A DNA stretch of 64,000 nt from Nautiliales bacterium (GCA_030826765.1 JAUUDM010000033.1:1-64000); one strand, 5' to 3'; numbered from the stretch's first letter, positions 16,359 through 25,090 are shown. Translations and numbers: made by a program. The notes: generated by a model not told the origin, from the letters alone.

Positions 16359-17366
16359 TTATATAATCAACATCGCATCTCCATAACTATAAAATCTATA
16401 TTTTTCTTTTATAGCTATTTCATAAAGCTCTAATGTTTTTTCCCTACCTACAAAAGCACTTACAAGCATAATTAATGTTGATTTTGGTAAATGAAAATTT
16501 GTAAGTAAATTATTTACTCTAATTGGTTTATTTTGTGGATGAAGAAATAAATCACATTCCCCAAAAAGTTTTTTTTCTCTTGCATAATATTCAATAGTTC
16601 TTGTTGCAGTAGTTCCAACTGCCGTAATTTTAATATCACTATCTAAAATTTTAGCTGTCGATTCTGGAATTTCAAAAAATTCAGAATGCATAGGATGTTC
16701 AAGAATATTTTCAACTTCTACGGGTTTGAATGTCCCTGCTCCTACGTGAAGAGTTAAAAAACTTTTATTTTTGATTTTTGATAAAAGCTCATCAGTAAAA
16801 TGTAAAGATGCAGTAGGTGCAGCTACTGCTCCAGGATTTTGAGCAAAAACAGTTTGATATTCATTTTCATCCAATTTTTCATCTTCACGATTTATATATG
16901 GTGGGAGTGGAATATGTCCTATTTCGTTTAAAATATCAACTAATTCTAAAAAATCAATTTTTTTATCATTTTGATAAAATTCAACTAATCTACTTCCATC
17001 TTCATTTAATTGTTTTACAACTCCTTTTAAATTTTTATCAAAAAATAGTTCAGTATCTATTTTTACTTTACCTCTAATATAAACTAAAAACTTATCATTA
17101 AAAGGTCTATTTAAAAGAAGCTCTACTTTTCCTCCTGTCTCTTTTTGTCCAAAAATACGAGCTTTTACTACTTTTGTATCATTAAAAATAAAATGACTTT
17201 CCCCCACAAAATCTAAAATTTTATCAAAAGTTGTATGAGTTATTTTATCATTTTTTATATCATAAACTAATAGTTTTGCTTTATCTCTTGGAGTTACTGG
17301 ATAAGTAGCAATTAATTCCTTTGGTAAAGTGTAATCATAACTTTCTACTAATAAATCCTTATTCAT
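16359..17366 (-). CDS. queA: S-adenosylmethionine:tRNA ribosyltransferase-isomerase QueA
   Basis: QueA transfers and rearranges the ribosyl part of SAM onto 7-aminomethyl-7-deazaguanine in tRNA, making epoxyqueuosine at wobble position 34 of GUN anticodons such as the tRNA-Asn here. The 335-residue protein has the expected blocks: YDYTLPKELIATYP (10-23), RDKAKLLVYD, HLHVGAGTF-type residues in LTLHVGAGTFKPVEVE, and TNFHLPKSTLIMLVSAF near the C-terminus. The start overlaps the pilT stop by 8 bases, so it is translated behind pilT and gatC. Other queuosine genes are not in the window. Confidence 0.95.
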   Translation of the reverse strand: MNKDLLVESYDYTLPKELIATYPVTPRDKAKLLVYDIKNDKITHTTFDKILDFVGESHFIFNDTKVVKARIFGQKETGGKVELLLNRPFNDKFLVYIRGKVKIDTELFFDKNLKGVVKQLNEDGSRLVEFYQNDKKIDFLELVDILNEIGHIPLPPYINREDEKLDENEYQTVFAQNPGAVAAPTASLHFTDELLSKIKNKSFLTLHVGAGTFKPVEVENILEHPMHSEFFEIPESTAKILDSDIKITAVGTTATRTIEYYAREKKLFGECDLFLHPQNKPIRVNNLLTNFHLPKSTLIMLVSAFVGREKTLELYEIAIKEKYRFYSYGDAMLII

Positions 17367-18438
17367 TATCCAATTCCGTCAATGCTTTTTTTAGCTCTTC
17401 TAGTTTAGTTGAATATTCTAAAGCTGTCTCTTTTGTAATCAATCCTTCTCTTACGGCTTCAACTAAAACTTGTGTTTGCGTTTGCATTCCTGTTTGAGCT
17501 TGGTTAAGTTGCATTTGAGAATATAATTGATTAAGTTTATTTTCTCTTATTAAGTTTGCAATTGCTAAATTATTAAGAAAAATTTCATGAACTGCTACTC
17601 TTCCCCCTCCAATTTTTGGTAAAAGTGATTGAGCAATAACAGCAACTAATCCCATAGAAAGTTGTGCTCTAACTTGCCCTTGCTCTTCAGCTGGAAAAAC
17701 ATCAATAACCCTATTTATAGTTTGAATAGCACTATTTGTATGAAGTGTTCCAAATACAATATGCCCAGTTTCTGCTGCTGTTAGAGCTGCTGCAATAGTT
17801 TCCCTATCTCTCATCTCTCCAACTAATATAACATCAGGATCTTCTCTAAGTGCATATTTAATAGCATTAGCAAAAGATTTACTATCTTTTCCAACTGTTC
17901 TTTGAGAAATTAAAGATTTTTTATGTTGATGAACAAATTCTACTGGATCTTCCATTGTTATAATATGTTTATTGTATGTTTCATTTATTTCATTAATCAT
18001 AGCAGCAAGAGTTGTTGATTTACCACTTCCAGTAGGTCCCGTAACTAAAATCAATCCCTTTTCTCTTCTTGTAAGTTGTCTAAAAACTTCAGGTGCATTT
18101 ATCTCATCTAAACTAAGTGGTCTTTCAGGAATAATCCTAAAAGCTGCAGCTAAAGTACTTTGTTGGTAATAATAACTTGCCCTAAATCTTGCTGTTTTTG
18201 GTATTTCAAAAGCAAAATCAATTTCTAAATTTTCTTCAAGATAGGCTTTATCTTTTTCTGTTAATACAGAATAACAAAGCTTTAAAGTGTCTTCAGGCTC
18301 TAAATTTGGTAAATTCAAAGCCTTAAGTCTTCCATCGATTCTTAATTGTGGTGGAGCGCCCACAACAAGATGTAAATCTGAGGCTTTATATTGAACAATC
18401 TGTTTAAGAAGGGTTTCTAAAGTATAACTTAATGCCAT
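17359..18438 (-). CDS. pilT: PilT-type retraction ATPase
   Basis: PilT is the hexameric cytoplasmic motor that retracts type IV pili. The 359-residue protein has SDLHLVVGAPPQLRIDG (20-36), Walker A GPTGSGKST (134-142), the Asp box, Walker B DVILVGEMRD and the His box TGHIVFGTLHTNSA. The C-terminal retraction motif normally written AIRNLIRE reads AIANLIRE. No other pilus gene is adjacent; pilT lies between gatC and queA. In Campylobacterota type IV pili are patchily distributed, so this may serve a pilus encoded elsewhere or DNA uptake. Confidence 0.93.
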   Translation of the reverse strand: MALSYTLETLLKQIVQYKASDLHLVVGAPPQLRIDGRLKALNLPNLEPEDTLKLCYSVLTEKDKAYLEENLEIDFAFEIPKTARFRASYYYQQSTLAAAFRIIPERPLSLDEINAPEVFRQLTRREKGLILVTGPTGSGKSTTLAAMINEINETYNKHIITMEDPVEFVHQHKKSLISQRTVGKDSKSFANAIKYALREDPDVILVGEMRDRETIAAALTAAETGHIVFGTLHTNSAIQTINRVIDVFPAEEQGQVRAQLSMGLVAVIAQSLLPKIGGGRVAVHEIFLNNLAIANLIRENKLNQLYSQMQLNQAQTGMQTQTQVLVEAVREGLITKETALEYSTKLEELKKALTELDNE

Positions 18439-18440
18439 TA

Positions 18441-18725
18441 TTACCCTTCTATAATTTTTGGAACAATAAAATAATTTCCTTCACTTTTTGGTGCATGATC
18501 TAAAATTGTTTTAATAGCATCATTATTTACTGGCGTATCATCTCTCATTGGTGTTGAAGCATTTAATACATTAAAAGTTGCTTCTACATTATCAGTATTA
18601 ACTTCTTGTAAAATTTCTACAAATTCTACAATTTGATTTAAATCAGCTATCATTTCTTCTCTATTTTCTACTTTTATCATTGATAATTTTTCAAGTTTTG
18701 CTAAAAGTTTATCATCTATTTTCAT
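18441..18725 (-). CDS. gatC: Asp/Glu-tRNA amidotransferase subunit C (GatC)
   Basis: GatC holds together GatA and GatB, which convert Glu-tRNA-Gln (and Asp-tRNA-Asn) to the amide form. The 94-residue protein has the family pattern: N-terminal helices with KLEKLSMIKVE and LNQIVEFVEILQEVNTDNVE, then ASTPMRDDTPVN and FIVPKIIEG at the end. It heads the gatC-pilT-queA operon behind AAAAGGATAAAATAATG, and pilT begins 3 bases after its stop. gatA and gatB are not in the window. Confidence 0.93.
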   Translation of the reverse strand: MKIDDKLLAKLEKLSMIKVENREEMIADLNQIVEFVEILQEVNTDNVEATFNVLNASTPMRDDTPVNNDAIKTILDHAPKSEGNYFIVPKIIEG

Positions 18726-18742
18726 TATTTTATCCTTTTTGA

Positions 18743-18748
18743 TATAAT
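18743..18748 (+). promoter_or_regulatory. -10 box for hemL
   Basis: TTTTTGATATAATC carries an extended -10 with perfect TATAAT, 31 bases before the hemL ATG, followed by AAAAAAGGAAG. The gatC start lies 18 bases to the left on the other strand; no equally good minus-strand box is visible. Confidence 0.65.
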
Positions 18749-18779
18749 CATTTAATTATTTTACCAAAAAAGGAAGAAA

Positions 18780-20060
18780 ATGAACAGGGAAAATAGTAAA
18801 AAATTATTCAAAGATGCACAAAAATATATAGTTGGAGGGGTAAATTCACCTGTTAGAGCATTTCAAAGTGTTGGAGGAACACCTGTTTTTATCAAAAAAG
18901 GAAAAGGCGCTTATATCACAGATGTTGATGATAATCAATATTTAGATTATATTCAAAGCTGGGGACCATTAATTTTTGGCCACGCTGATAAAGATATTGA
19001 AAAAGCTATTATTGAAACTATAAAAAATGGAACAAGTTTTGGAGCTCCTACTGAAGTTGAAACAATACTTGCAAAAGAAGTTTTAGAACTTTTTCCACAT
19101 TTAGACAAAATAAGATTTGTAAGTAGTGGTACAGAAGCTACAATGAGTGCAATTAGAGTTGCAAGAGGTGTTAGTGGAAAAGATGATATCATTAAATTCA
19201 AAGGTGGTTATCACGGACATAGTGATTCTCTTTTAGTTAGTGCTGGAAGTGGCGCGGTAACTTTTGGAAGTCCAAGTAGTCCAGGTGTTCCTGCTGATTT
19301 TACAAAACATACTCTTTTAGCTGATTATAATAATATTGAATCAGTTAAAAAATGTTTTGAAGCTGGAAATGTTGGTTGTGTAATCATAGAACCAATTGCT
19401 GGAAATATGAGTTTAATACCAGCTGATAAAGAATTTTTACTTGAACTTAGAGAATTATGTACAAAAAATGGTGCTGTTTTAATTTTTGATGAGGTTATGA
19501 GTGGATTTAGAGCTAGTCTTAAAGGAAGTTATGGACTTTTAGGAATAGAATCTGATATGGTAACTTTTGGTAAAGTTATAGGTGGAGGTATGCCAGTAGG
19601 TGCATTTGCAGGAAAAGCTGAAATTATGAAAGAATTAAGTCCAGAAGGTCCAATCTATCAAGCAGGAACTTTAAGTGGAAATCCAGTTGCTATGAGTGCA
19701 GGACTTGCAAGTCTAAAAAAACTGAAAGAAAATCCAGCAATTTATACTGATTTAGAAATAAAAGCAAATGTTTTAATGAAAGGTTTCAAAGATATTTGTG
19801 AAGAAAATTCTATTCCTTTTCATTATAATGTAAGAGGAAGTATGTTTGGATTCTTCTTCAATGAAAAACATCCTAAAAACTTCGATGAAGTATGTGAAGG
19901 TGATGAAAAAAGATATGCCAAATTCCATTCGGAAATGTTAGATAAAGGTTTCTATTTTGCCCCAAGTGCATATGAAACTGGATTTATCTGTACAGCTATG
20001 AGTGATTCTGATATAGATAAAACATTAACAGCATTTAGAGAAGTAGCAAAGAGTTTATAA
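18780..20060 (+). CDS. hemL: glutamate-1-semialdehyde 2,1-aminomutase HemL
   Basis: HemL converts glutamate-1-semialdehyde to 5-aminolevulinate in the C5 route of heme synthesis. The 426-residue PLP enzyme has the N-terminal [16 protein letters not shown], the ligand region [25 protein letters not shown] and the PLP lysine in [15 protein letters not shown]. All are diagnostic against other class III aminotransferases. Its TAA stop overlaps the next ATG by one base, so the AtpZ-like gene is coupled to it. Confidence 0.96.
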   Translation: MNRENSKKLFKDAQKYIVGGVNSPVRAFQSVGGTPVFIKKGKGAYITDVDDNQYLDYIQSWGPLIFGHADKDIEKAIIETIKNGTSFGAPTEVETILAKEVLELFPHLDKIRFVSSGTEATMSAIRVARGVSGKDDIIKFKGGYHGHSDSLLVSAGSGAVTFGSPSSPGVPADFTKHTLLADYNNIESVKKCFEAGNVGCVIIEPIAGNMSLIPADKEFLLELRELCTKNGAVLIFDEVMSGFRASLKGSYGLLGIESDMVTFGKVIGGGMPVGAFAGKAEIMKELSPEGPIYQAGTLSGNPVAMSAGLASLKKLKENPAIYTDLEIKANVLMKGFKDICEENSIPFHYNVRGSMFGFFFNEKHPKNFDEVCEGDEKRYAKFHSEMLDKGFYFAPSAYETGFICTAMSDSDIDKTLTAFREVAKSL

Positions 20061-20380
20061 TGAAAAAAGAAGAAATAAAAGAACCAAAATTTAAGCCAAT
20101 AATAGAGGGAGCTAATAAGCTTTCTCTTGGTATTTCAATGGTTGTTGCTATTTTACTGGGAATTGGTATAGGTAAACTTATGCAACATTTTTTTGGTGGT
20201 TCTATTTGGTGGCTTTGGCTTGGAGTTTTTTGGGGAGTTGCAGCTGCAGGACTTAATATATATAAAATGTATAAAGTAGTCAAAAAAGATCTTGATTCAG
20301 TAAAAGATGATCCAAAATATCAACATCAACTTTATACTGATAAATATGAAGATGATGGACTTGATAAATATGGGAAATAG
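20060..20380 (+). CDS. AtpZ/AtpI-like small membrane protein
   Basis: The 106-residue protein has a charged N-terminus, two transmembrane helices (about 25-45 and 50-70, the second with WWLWLGVFWGVAAAG) and a charged C-terminal tail. This is the layout of the AtpZ/AtpI family, which accompanies or assists assembly of F-type ATP synthase, perhaps as an Mg/Ca channel. In this genome it follows hemL, not the atp operon, which is not in the window. The assignment rests on the hydrophobic pattern and short motifs such as GISMVVAILLGIGIGKL. Confidence 0.72.
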   Translation: MKKEEIKEPKFKPIIEGANKLSLGISMVVAILLGIGIGKLMQHFFGGSIWWLWLGVFWGVAAAGLNIYKMYKVVKKDLDSVKDDPKYQHQLYTDKYEDDGLDKYGK

Positions 20381-20398
20381 AAGATTAAAATATCTTCT
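20379..20398 (+). terminator. possible weak terminator after hemL/atpZ-like
   Basis: AGAAGAT and ATCTTCT form a 7-bp stem around a 6-base loop, beginning within the TAG stop and followed by TGTCTTTCTATT. The tail is only moderately U-rich. Confidence 0.35.
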
Positions 20399-20453
20399 TG
20401 TCTTTCTATTATTAAATATCTAAAAAAACTAATTTAAATTATCAATTTCTATA

Positions 20454-21074
20454 TTATTTATTATTCTTAAAAAATTCTATTCTTATTTCATTCGCTTTTT
20501 TAACTAATTCTAACTTTTTATTTTCTTCTTTAGTAGTATCTAATCCAAATTTCTTCATAAGCTTTATACAATTATAATAATCTCTTGCTTCTCCTAATAA
20601 CTTTTGCATTTTTTTTAAAAAATTAACTAATTTTTCTTCTTTTTTACTTTCTGAAAATACATATCTACATCTTTTTATAAAAATTCTTATTTTATGCAAC
20701 TTTTTATCACTCATTGATAAAAAATTTTTTTGTAATATTTTTAAACACTTTTTTTTAGATACAAGATATTTATTATTTTTTATATTTATTATTTTACTTT
20801 TAAATTCCTCTAAAAATTCAATAAATTTAACAACTTCTTCTTCCCTATGTTTATGTAAATATTTTAAAATTTCTAAATCTTCACATTTTTCAATCAACAC
20901 ATCATAATCTCTTATTTTATTAGATTTTTTAATCAAAAGTTTTAATCCTAAGTCATCTTTTGCATTATGATTTAAAACTGATAATTTAGATCTACAAGCA
21001 ACTCTTAAATCGTGAAGAGTATCTACATCTCTATCTTTTTTAAATTTTTCAATTAAACTTAAAATTTTTTTCAT
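20454..21074 (-). CDS. CHAD-domain protein (possible polyphosphate-binding)
   Basis: The 206-residue protein is mostly charged helices and has the CHAD signature histidines and basic residues: TLHDLRVACRSKLSVL (about 19-34) and LHKIRIFIKRCRYVF (about 125-139). CHAD domains bind polyphosphate through such basic helices. This one is shorter than usual and has no fused CYTH domain, so it would be a binding rather than a catalytic protein. It is last in the leftward cluster headed by the 71-residue gene. A Ppx/GppA-family gene lies 16 kb away. Confidence 0.8.
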   Translation of the reverse strand: MKKILSLIEKFKKDRDVDTLHDLRVACRSKLSVLNHNAKDDLGLKLLIKKSNKIRDYDVLIEKCEDLEILKYLHKHREEEVVKFIEFLEEFKSKIINIKNNKYLVSKKKCLKILQKNFLSMSDKKLHKIRIFIKRCRYVFSESKKEEKLVNFLKKMQKLLGEARDYYNCIKLMKKFGLDTTKEENKKLELVKKANEIRIEFFKNNK

Positions 21075-21097
21075 AGATACCCCTTTTAAATAAAAAT

Positions 21098-21520
21098 TTA
21101 ACTTTCTGTTCTTACAATCAAACTTTCAGGAAGATTAAATTGTTTTATAAGTTCTTCTTCTTTTTCTCTCATCTCCCCATTATCAGTTTCATGGTCATAT
21201 CCTGTTAAATGTAAAAGTCCATGAATCAAAAGCAATTTAAATTCATCATCTTTTGAATGTCCAAATTCATCTGCTTTTTCTATAACTTTATCAGCAGAAA
21301 TTATAATACTACCAATCGGCATATGTTCACATGCCACGTCAAGAGGAAAACTCAAAACATCTGTTGGTTTATCGATGTTTCGATACTCTTTATTAAGTTC
21401 TTGAATAGTTTTATTATCAACTACAATTAATTCAAACTCTTTATCTGTTATAAATTTTGCAATTTTTGCAATTTCTTCTAAATTAATTTCTAAATTAGTT
21501 TGATTTTCAAAATCTATCAT
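21098..21520 (-). CDS. ybeY: endoribonuclease YbeY (16S rRNA maturation)
   Basis: YbeY is a zinc protein needed for 16S rRNA 3'-end maturation and ribosome quality control. The 140-residue form has the metal-binding signature HGLLHLTGYDHETD (three histidines) and the upstream block NKEYRNIDKPTDVLSFPLD. I chose the ATG at 21520, with GGAG 8 bases upstream; a longer in-frame start at 21556 lies inside the previous gene and would add a non-family N-terminus. The previous stop is 2 bases before this start. Confidence 0.94.
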   Translation of the reverse strand: MIDFENQTNLEINLEEIAKIAKFITDKEFELIVVDNKTIQELNKEYRNIDKPTDVLSFPLDVACEHMPIGSIIISADKVIEKADEFGHSKDDEFKLLLIHGLLHLTGYDHETDNGEMREKEEELIKQFNLPESLIVRTES

Positions 21521-21522
21521 TT

Positions 21523-21831
21523 TTATGCTCCGCAAGCAGCACTTCCACCTCTCCAATATTTTTTTTCTAATTCTAAAAATCTTGCTTTTTCATCTTCATT
21601 CATAACTCTTTCATTATATTCAAGTTCTAAACCTAAATTTTTAAGTGGAAGTTTTACTGAGTTAATTAATTGATCTTTTATTGGAATATTATCAAATGGC
21701 CATACAAAAGTTGCTTTTACTTTATTATCTTCAAAATCAACATCTTCTAACATTCCTAAATTTAATAAACTTGTTGCAATTGCTGGATGTTGAACACCTT
21801 CTATTGTTTGAATAACTTTAAAAAAATCCAT
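21523..21831 (-). CDS. MIP18/DUF59-family iron-sulfur assembly protein
   Basis: The 102-residue protein has the MIP18 (SufT/PaaD-like) fold pattern: IEGVQHPAIATSLLNLGML, then strands with KVKATFVWPF. The domain is the same as the N-terminal part of many Mrp proteins. The usual DPE/DPC segment is replaced by QHP. The C-terminus ends in SAACGA, giving one Cys that might hold a metal or cluster. The likely role is delivery or assembly of Fe-S clusters in the cytosol. It lies between the HIT gene and ybeY, with AAGGAG before its ATG. Confidence 0.75.
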   Translation of the reverse strand: MDFFKVIQTIEGVQHPAIATSLLNLGMLEDVDFEDNKVKATFVWPFDNIPIKDQLINSVKLPLKNLGLELEYNERVMNEDEKARFLELEKKYWRGGSAACGA

Positions 21832-21840
21832 TTACTCTCC

Positions 21841-22320
21841 TTATAAATATTTTTTACTTATTTCTTTTATTTCTTGATATACTTTATCAAAATCTGCACT
21901 ATAAACTCTCGTTTCAGCAAGAGTTGTCATCATATTTGTATCTCTACTAAATCGTGGGACTAATTGCATATGAATATGTTCAGGTATCCCTGCACCCCCT
22001 GCAATTCCTAGATTAAATCCTATATTTAAACCTTCAGCACCCCATTCTTTTAAAATTTTTACACCCTTTTGAGACATAATTGCTAAATGAGATATCTCTT
22101 TTTGACTTAAATCTTCTAAATTTGATGTATGAATATTAGGAATAATCATAAAATGCCCCGGATTATAAGGAAATTTATTCATTATAAAAAAACAAATTTC
22201 ATCTCTATAAAAGATGTAATTTTTATCATCTTTATTAGAATCTCTAATATCACAAAAAACACACCCAGCTCTTTTATTTTTATGATATTCCCTTCTCCAA
22301 GGAGCATAAAGTCTATGCAT
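21841..22320 (-). CDS. HIT-family nucleotide hydrolase/transferase
   Basis: The 159-residue protein begins MHRLYAPWRREYHK and has a CVFC pair that may bind zinc. It has the catalytic block EHIHMQLVPR, a His-x-His-x-Gln form of the histidine triad. That Gln form occurs in nucleotidyl transferases and Ap4A phosphorylase-like members rather than in simple Hint hydrolases. The likely substrates are dinucleoside polyphosphates, but this is not provable here. It starts directly after the 71-residue gene, with 1 base between them. Confidence 0.88.
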   Translation of the reverse strand: MHRLYAPWRREYHKNKRAGCVFCDIRDSNKDDKNYIFYRDEICFFIMNKFPYNPGHFMIIPNIHTSNLEDLSQKEISHLAIMSQKGVKILKEWGAEGLNIGFNLGIAGGAGIPEHIHMQLVPRFSRDTNMMTTLAETRVYSADFDKVYQEIKEISKKYL

Positions 22321-22321
22321 T

Positions 22322-22537
22322 TTATAAAAATCCTAATTCATCTAAAATAGGTAAAATTTCTTCATCATAAATTTCTCTTAATTTATTTGGAATTAAAGCC
22401 ATAGCTTCTTCATCATGCTTCCACTCTTCTATTTTTTCTAAAATAGCACTTTTTTTAAGTTCATCTAATGTTGGATGCTCTTTTATTTTATTTTGTAATC
22501 TATCAATATCTTCTAATCTTAATTGTCGTTTATTCAT
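22322..22537 (-). CDS. 71-residue hypothetical protein
   Basis: A small, highly charged, all-helical protein. It starts MNKRQLRLEDIDRLQ and has IEEWKHDEEAMALIP in the middle; I do not recognise a family. It has no membrane segment, signal peptide or cysteine. A good ribosome site (AAAGGATAAAAAATG) and tight linkage to the HIT gene (1-base gap) support that it is translated. It heads the five-gene leftward cluster (this gene, HIT, MIP18-like, ybeY, CHAD). Confidence 0.7.
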   Translation of the reverse strand: MNKRQLRLEDIDRLQNKIKEHPTLDELKKSAILEKIEEWKHDEEAMALIPNKLREIYDEEILPILDELGFL

Positions 22538-22557
22538 TTTTTATCCTTTCTTTTTGA

Positions 22558-22563
22558 TATAAT
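22558..22563 (+). promoter_or_regulatory. -10 box for recR
   Basis: TTTTTGATATAATTC gives an extended -10 with perfect TATAAT 24 bases before the TTG start of recR, followed by AAAAAAAGGATAA. Confidence 0.66.
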
Positions 22564-22586
22564 TCTACCAAAAAAAGGATAACTTT

Positions 22587-23147
22587 TTGAAAAATTTAAA
22601 AAGTTTGAATGAATTAATTGAAAATCTACAAAAATTACCCACAATTGGTAAAAAATCTGCCACTCGTATGGCTATGTTTTTAGTAAAAAATAAATTTACT
22701 GCTATGAAAATAGCAAACTCTATAGAAAGTGCAATTACAGCAATAGGGGAATGCAGAGAATGTGGAAATCTAAGTGAACACGAACTTTGTGAAATTTGTA
22801 TGAGCCAAAGAGAAAATAAACTTTGCATTGTAGGGCATTCAAAAGATATTATTTTACTTGAGGAAAATTCTATTTTTAAAGGTTATTATTTTGTAATGCC
22901 TGAACTTGATAATGAAAAAATTGAAAAATTAATTAATATGATTAATAATAAAAATATTGAAGAAGTAATATTTGGCTATACTCATTCAATAGAAAATGAA
23001 GCAAAAATAATGTATTTAGAAGAAAGATTGAAAGATAAAAACTTAAAGTTCTCCAAAATAGCCCAAGGAATACCTATGGGTGTAAATTTCGAAAATGTAG
23101 ATATTACATCACTTTATAAAGCTTTTAGGGGGAGAGTGAAATTATAA
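22587..23147 (+). CDS. recR: recombination protein RecR
   Basis: RecR works with RecO (and RecF) to load RecA at gaps. The 186-residue protein has the N-terminal helix-hairpin-helix LQKLPTIGKKSATRMA (15-30), the C4 zinc motif CRECGNLSEHELCEIC and a Toprim domain beginning LCIVGHSKD. The usual Glu of LCVVE is Gly here. It ends with FRGRVKL. It is slightly shorter than the typical 200 residues, as usual in Campylobacterota. The start is TTG behind AAGGATAA. Its last 6 bases overlap the convergent ThiF-like gene. Confidence 0.93.
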   Translation: MKNLKSLNELIENLQKLPTIGKKSATRMAMFLVKNKFTAMKIANSIESAITAIGECRECGNLSEHELCEICMSQRENKLCIVGHSKDIILLEENSIFKGYYFVMPELDNEKIEKLINMINNKNIEEVIFGYTHSIENEAKIMYLEERLKDKNLKFSKIAQGIPMGVNFENVDITSLYKAFRGRVKL

Positions 23148-23771
23148 TCCAAACTCACTAACTCTCAAACCTTTAGAAAAATCAATATAAATTAATTTAT
23201 CAAATTTTACTTCCAAACCTGCTAAATATTTAGTAGCAACCATTGCTTCAATACTTCCTACAATTCCAACCATTGCTGGCATAACTCCTGCAATTTTATG
23301 CTTATCACTAATATTAAAAATATCTAAGTTTTTTTCTTTAAATAGGCAAACTTGTCCTATCCAACCTTCAACTGAACTATAAAGCCAAGGAATATTTTTA
23401 TTTTTAGCAAATTTATCTATTTTTTTTCTCACTTCAAAATTATCAGTACAATCAATTACTAAATCTATTTTTTTATCAAAAGTTTCAAATTTTTCACAAA
23501 AATATTCTATTTTCGTTTCACATCTTGCTATTTTTTGAGCTAAAATTTTAGCCTTTTTTTGACCAATATCATTTTTAGTAAATTGAAATTGACGATGAAT
23601 GTTATGAATTTCTATTTCATCAAAATCAATAATAAAAATTTCTTTAAGTCCAATACAACTGAGTTCCGTAGCAACTACATTGCCAAGCCCCCCTGCTCCC
23701 ACTATTAAAACAGATTTTTGTTCTAACTTTTTTTGAGCATCTCCAATTAATTCTATTTGTCTTCTAAACAT
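23142..23771 (-). CDS. ThiF/MoeB/HesA-family adenylyltransferase
   Basis: These E1-like enzymes adenylate the C-terminal glycine of a sulfur-carrier protein (ThiS or MoaD). The 209-residue protein has the ATP site GAGGLGNVVATELS (about 27-40), IFIIDFDEIEIHNIHRQF and DCTDNFEVRKKI, matching the family. It lacks the zinc-binding CxxC pairs and the rhodanese domain of longer MoeB proteins. Whether it serves thiamin, molybdopterin or another pathway cannot be told. It begins inside the 3' end of bioA (19-base overlap), so it is translationally coupled to it. Confidence 0.87.
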   Translation of the reverse strand: MFRRQIELIGDAQKKLEQKSVLIVGAGGLGNVVATELSCIGLKEIFIIDFDEIEIHNIHRQFQFTKNDIGQKKAKILAQKIARCETKIEYFCEKFETFDKKIDLVIDCTDNFEVRKKIDKFAKNKNIPWLYSSVEGWIGQVCLFKEKNLDIFNISDKHKIAGVMPAMVGIVGSIEAMVATKYLAGLEVKFDKLIYIDFSKGLRVSEFGL

Positions 23772-25051
23772 TTAATTCCTTCGTAAGCTGTATTTATCAT
23801 TTTATCAATCTCTTTATAAGTTATAACATATGGTGGCATAAAATAAATTACATTTCCAAGAGGTCTTAGTAAAACTCCATTTTTAAGCCCATATTTATAG
23901 ACTTCAAGACCTGCTCTTTTTTCAAATGGATAATCAATCATCTCAATTGCAGTTATCATTCCTGTTTGTCTAATTTCTTTGACATTTTTTAAGCTTTTAA
24001 ATTTTTGTATATTATCCCAAATATACTTTGCTTTTTTCCTGTTTTCTCCAATCACATCACTTTGTTCAAAAAGGTCAATAGTAGCATTTGCAGCACTTAT
24101 TGCTAAAGGATTTGCAGTGTAAGAATGTGAATGTAAAAAAGCCTTTAATTTTGTATAATCACAATAAAACTCTCTATAAATTTCGTCTGTTGTTAAAACA
24201 CAACTTAACGGCATATATCCTCCTGTCAAGCCTTTACTTAAACATAAAAAATCTGGCTTAATCTCTGCTTGAAAATGAGCAAACATTGTTCCAGTCCTTC
24301 CAAATCCTACAGCAATTTCATCAAGAATTAATTTTACATCAAATTCATCACAAAGCTCTCTAAGTCCCTTTACAAATAAAGGAGAATGCATTTTCATATT
24401 TCCCGCACATTGAACTAACGGCTCAATTATCAAACTACTTACTTGTTTATGATATTTTTCAAAATAAAGTCTTACTTCTTTCAAAGCTTTTTTTGCTTCT
24501 TCATCAGTTTGATTTTCTGGAATTGGTAAATGAATTGATTTTATAAGCAAAGGTGCATAGGTTTTTTTATAAAGTTCTACATCTCCTACACTTAAAGCTC
24601 CTATAGTTTCTCCGTGATATGAATTTTTAAGTGAAAAAAACAGTTCTCTTTTTTCACCTTTATTTAAATAATAATGAAAAGCCATTTTAAGAGCTATTTC
24701 AACTGCACTACTCCCATTATCAGCATAAAACACTTTATCAAGTTTTGTAAGTTTACATAACCGTTCACTAAGTTTCACAGCTCCTTCATGCGTAAATCCA
24801 GCAAATATTACATGCTCCAAAATTTCAAGTTGTTGTTTAACCTTTTCATTTATATACTCATTTGAATGACCAAATATATTTACCCACCAGCTTGAAATAG
24901 CATCAATATATTTCTTCCCCTCAAAATCTTCTAAATAAACTCCTTTTGCTTTTTTAATTGGAATAAGTGGTAAAAACTCGTGATCTTTCATTTGTGTACA
25001 AGGATGCCAATTAAATTTCAAATCTTTTTGTATAAATTCGTTATTTTTCAT
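23753..25051 (-). CDS. bioA: adenosylmethionine-8-amino-7-oxononanoate aminotransferase BioA
   Basis: BioA uses SAM as amino donor to convert 8-amino-7-oxononanoate to 7,8-diaminopelargonate in biotin synthesis. The 432-residue class III aminotransferase opens with the BioA-specific FNWHPCTQMKDHE and has ISSWWVNIFGHS. It has the cofactor region ADNGSSAVEIALKMA, DEIAVGFGRTG and the PLP lysine in LSKGLTGGYMPLS. The WHPxTQ and SSWWVN blocks distinguish it from lysine-dependent and ornithine enzymes. Other bio genes are not in the window. A ThiF-like gene overlaps its end. Confidence 0.95.
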   Translation of the reverse strand: MKNNEFIQKDLKFNWHPCTQMKDHEFLPLIPIKKAKGVYLEDFEGKKYIDAISSWWVNIFGHSNEYINEKVKQQLEILEHVIFAGFTHEGAVKLSERLCKLTKLDKVFYADNGSSAVEIALKMAFHYYLNKGEKRELFFSLKNSYHGETIGALSVGDVELYKKTYAPLLIKSIHLPIPENQTDEEAKKALKEVRLYFEKYHKQVSSLIIEPLVQCAGNMKMHSPLFVKGLRELCDEFDVKLILDEIAVGFGRTGTMFAHFQAEIKPDFLCLSKGLTGGYMPLSCVLTTDEIYREFYCDYTKLKAFLHSHSYTANPLAISAANATIDLFEQSDVIGENRKKAKYIWDNIQKFKSLKNVKEIRQTGMITAIEMIDYPFEKRAGLEVYKYGLKNGVLLRPLGNVIYFMPPYVITYKEIDKMINTAYEGIKCLEDK

Positions 25052-25083
25052 CTTTTACCCTTTATTTTGGAGTTTTTTTTTAA

Positions 25084-25090
25084 TATAATA
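25084..25090. promoter_or_regulatory. overlapping -10 boxes between bioA and the PpiD-like gene
   Basis: On the plus strand TTTTTAATATAAT contains TATAAT (25084-25089), 30 bases before the PpiD-like ATG. On the minus strand the same DNA reads TTTTTTGATATTAT (TATTAT, one mismatch), directed towards bioA. This resembles the symmetric elements at hom and glmU but is less perfect. Confidence 0.5.

Noticed and set aside
21521-21556. Longer ybeY start
   Set aside because: It would overlap the MIP18-like gene and add residues not found in the family; the ATG at 21520 has a GGAG site.
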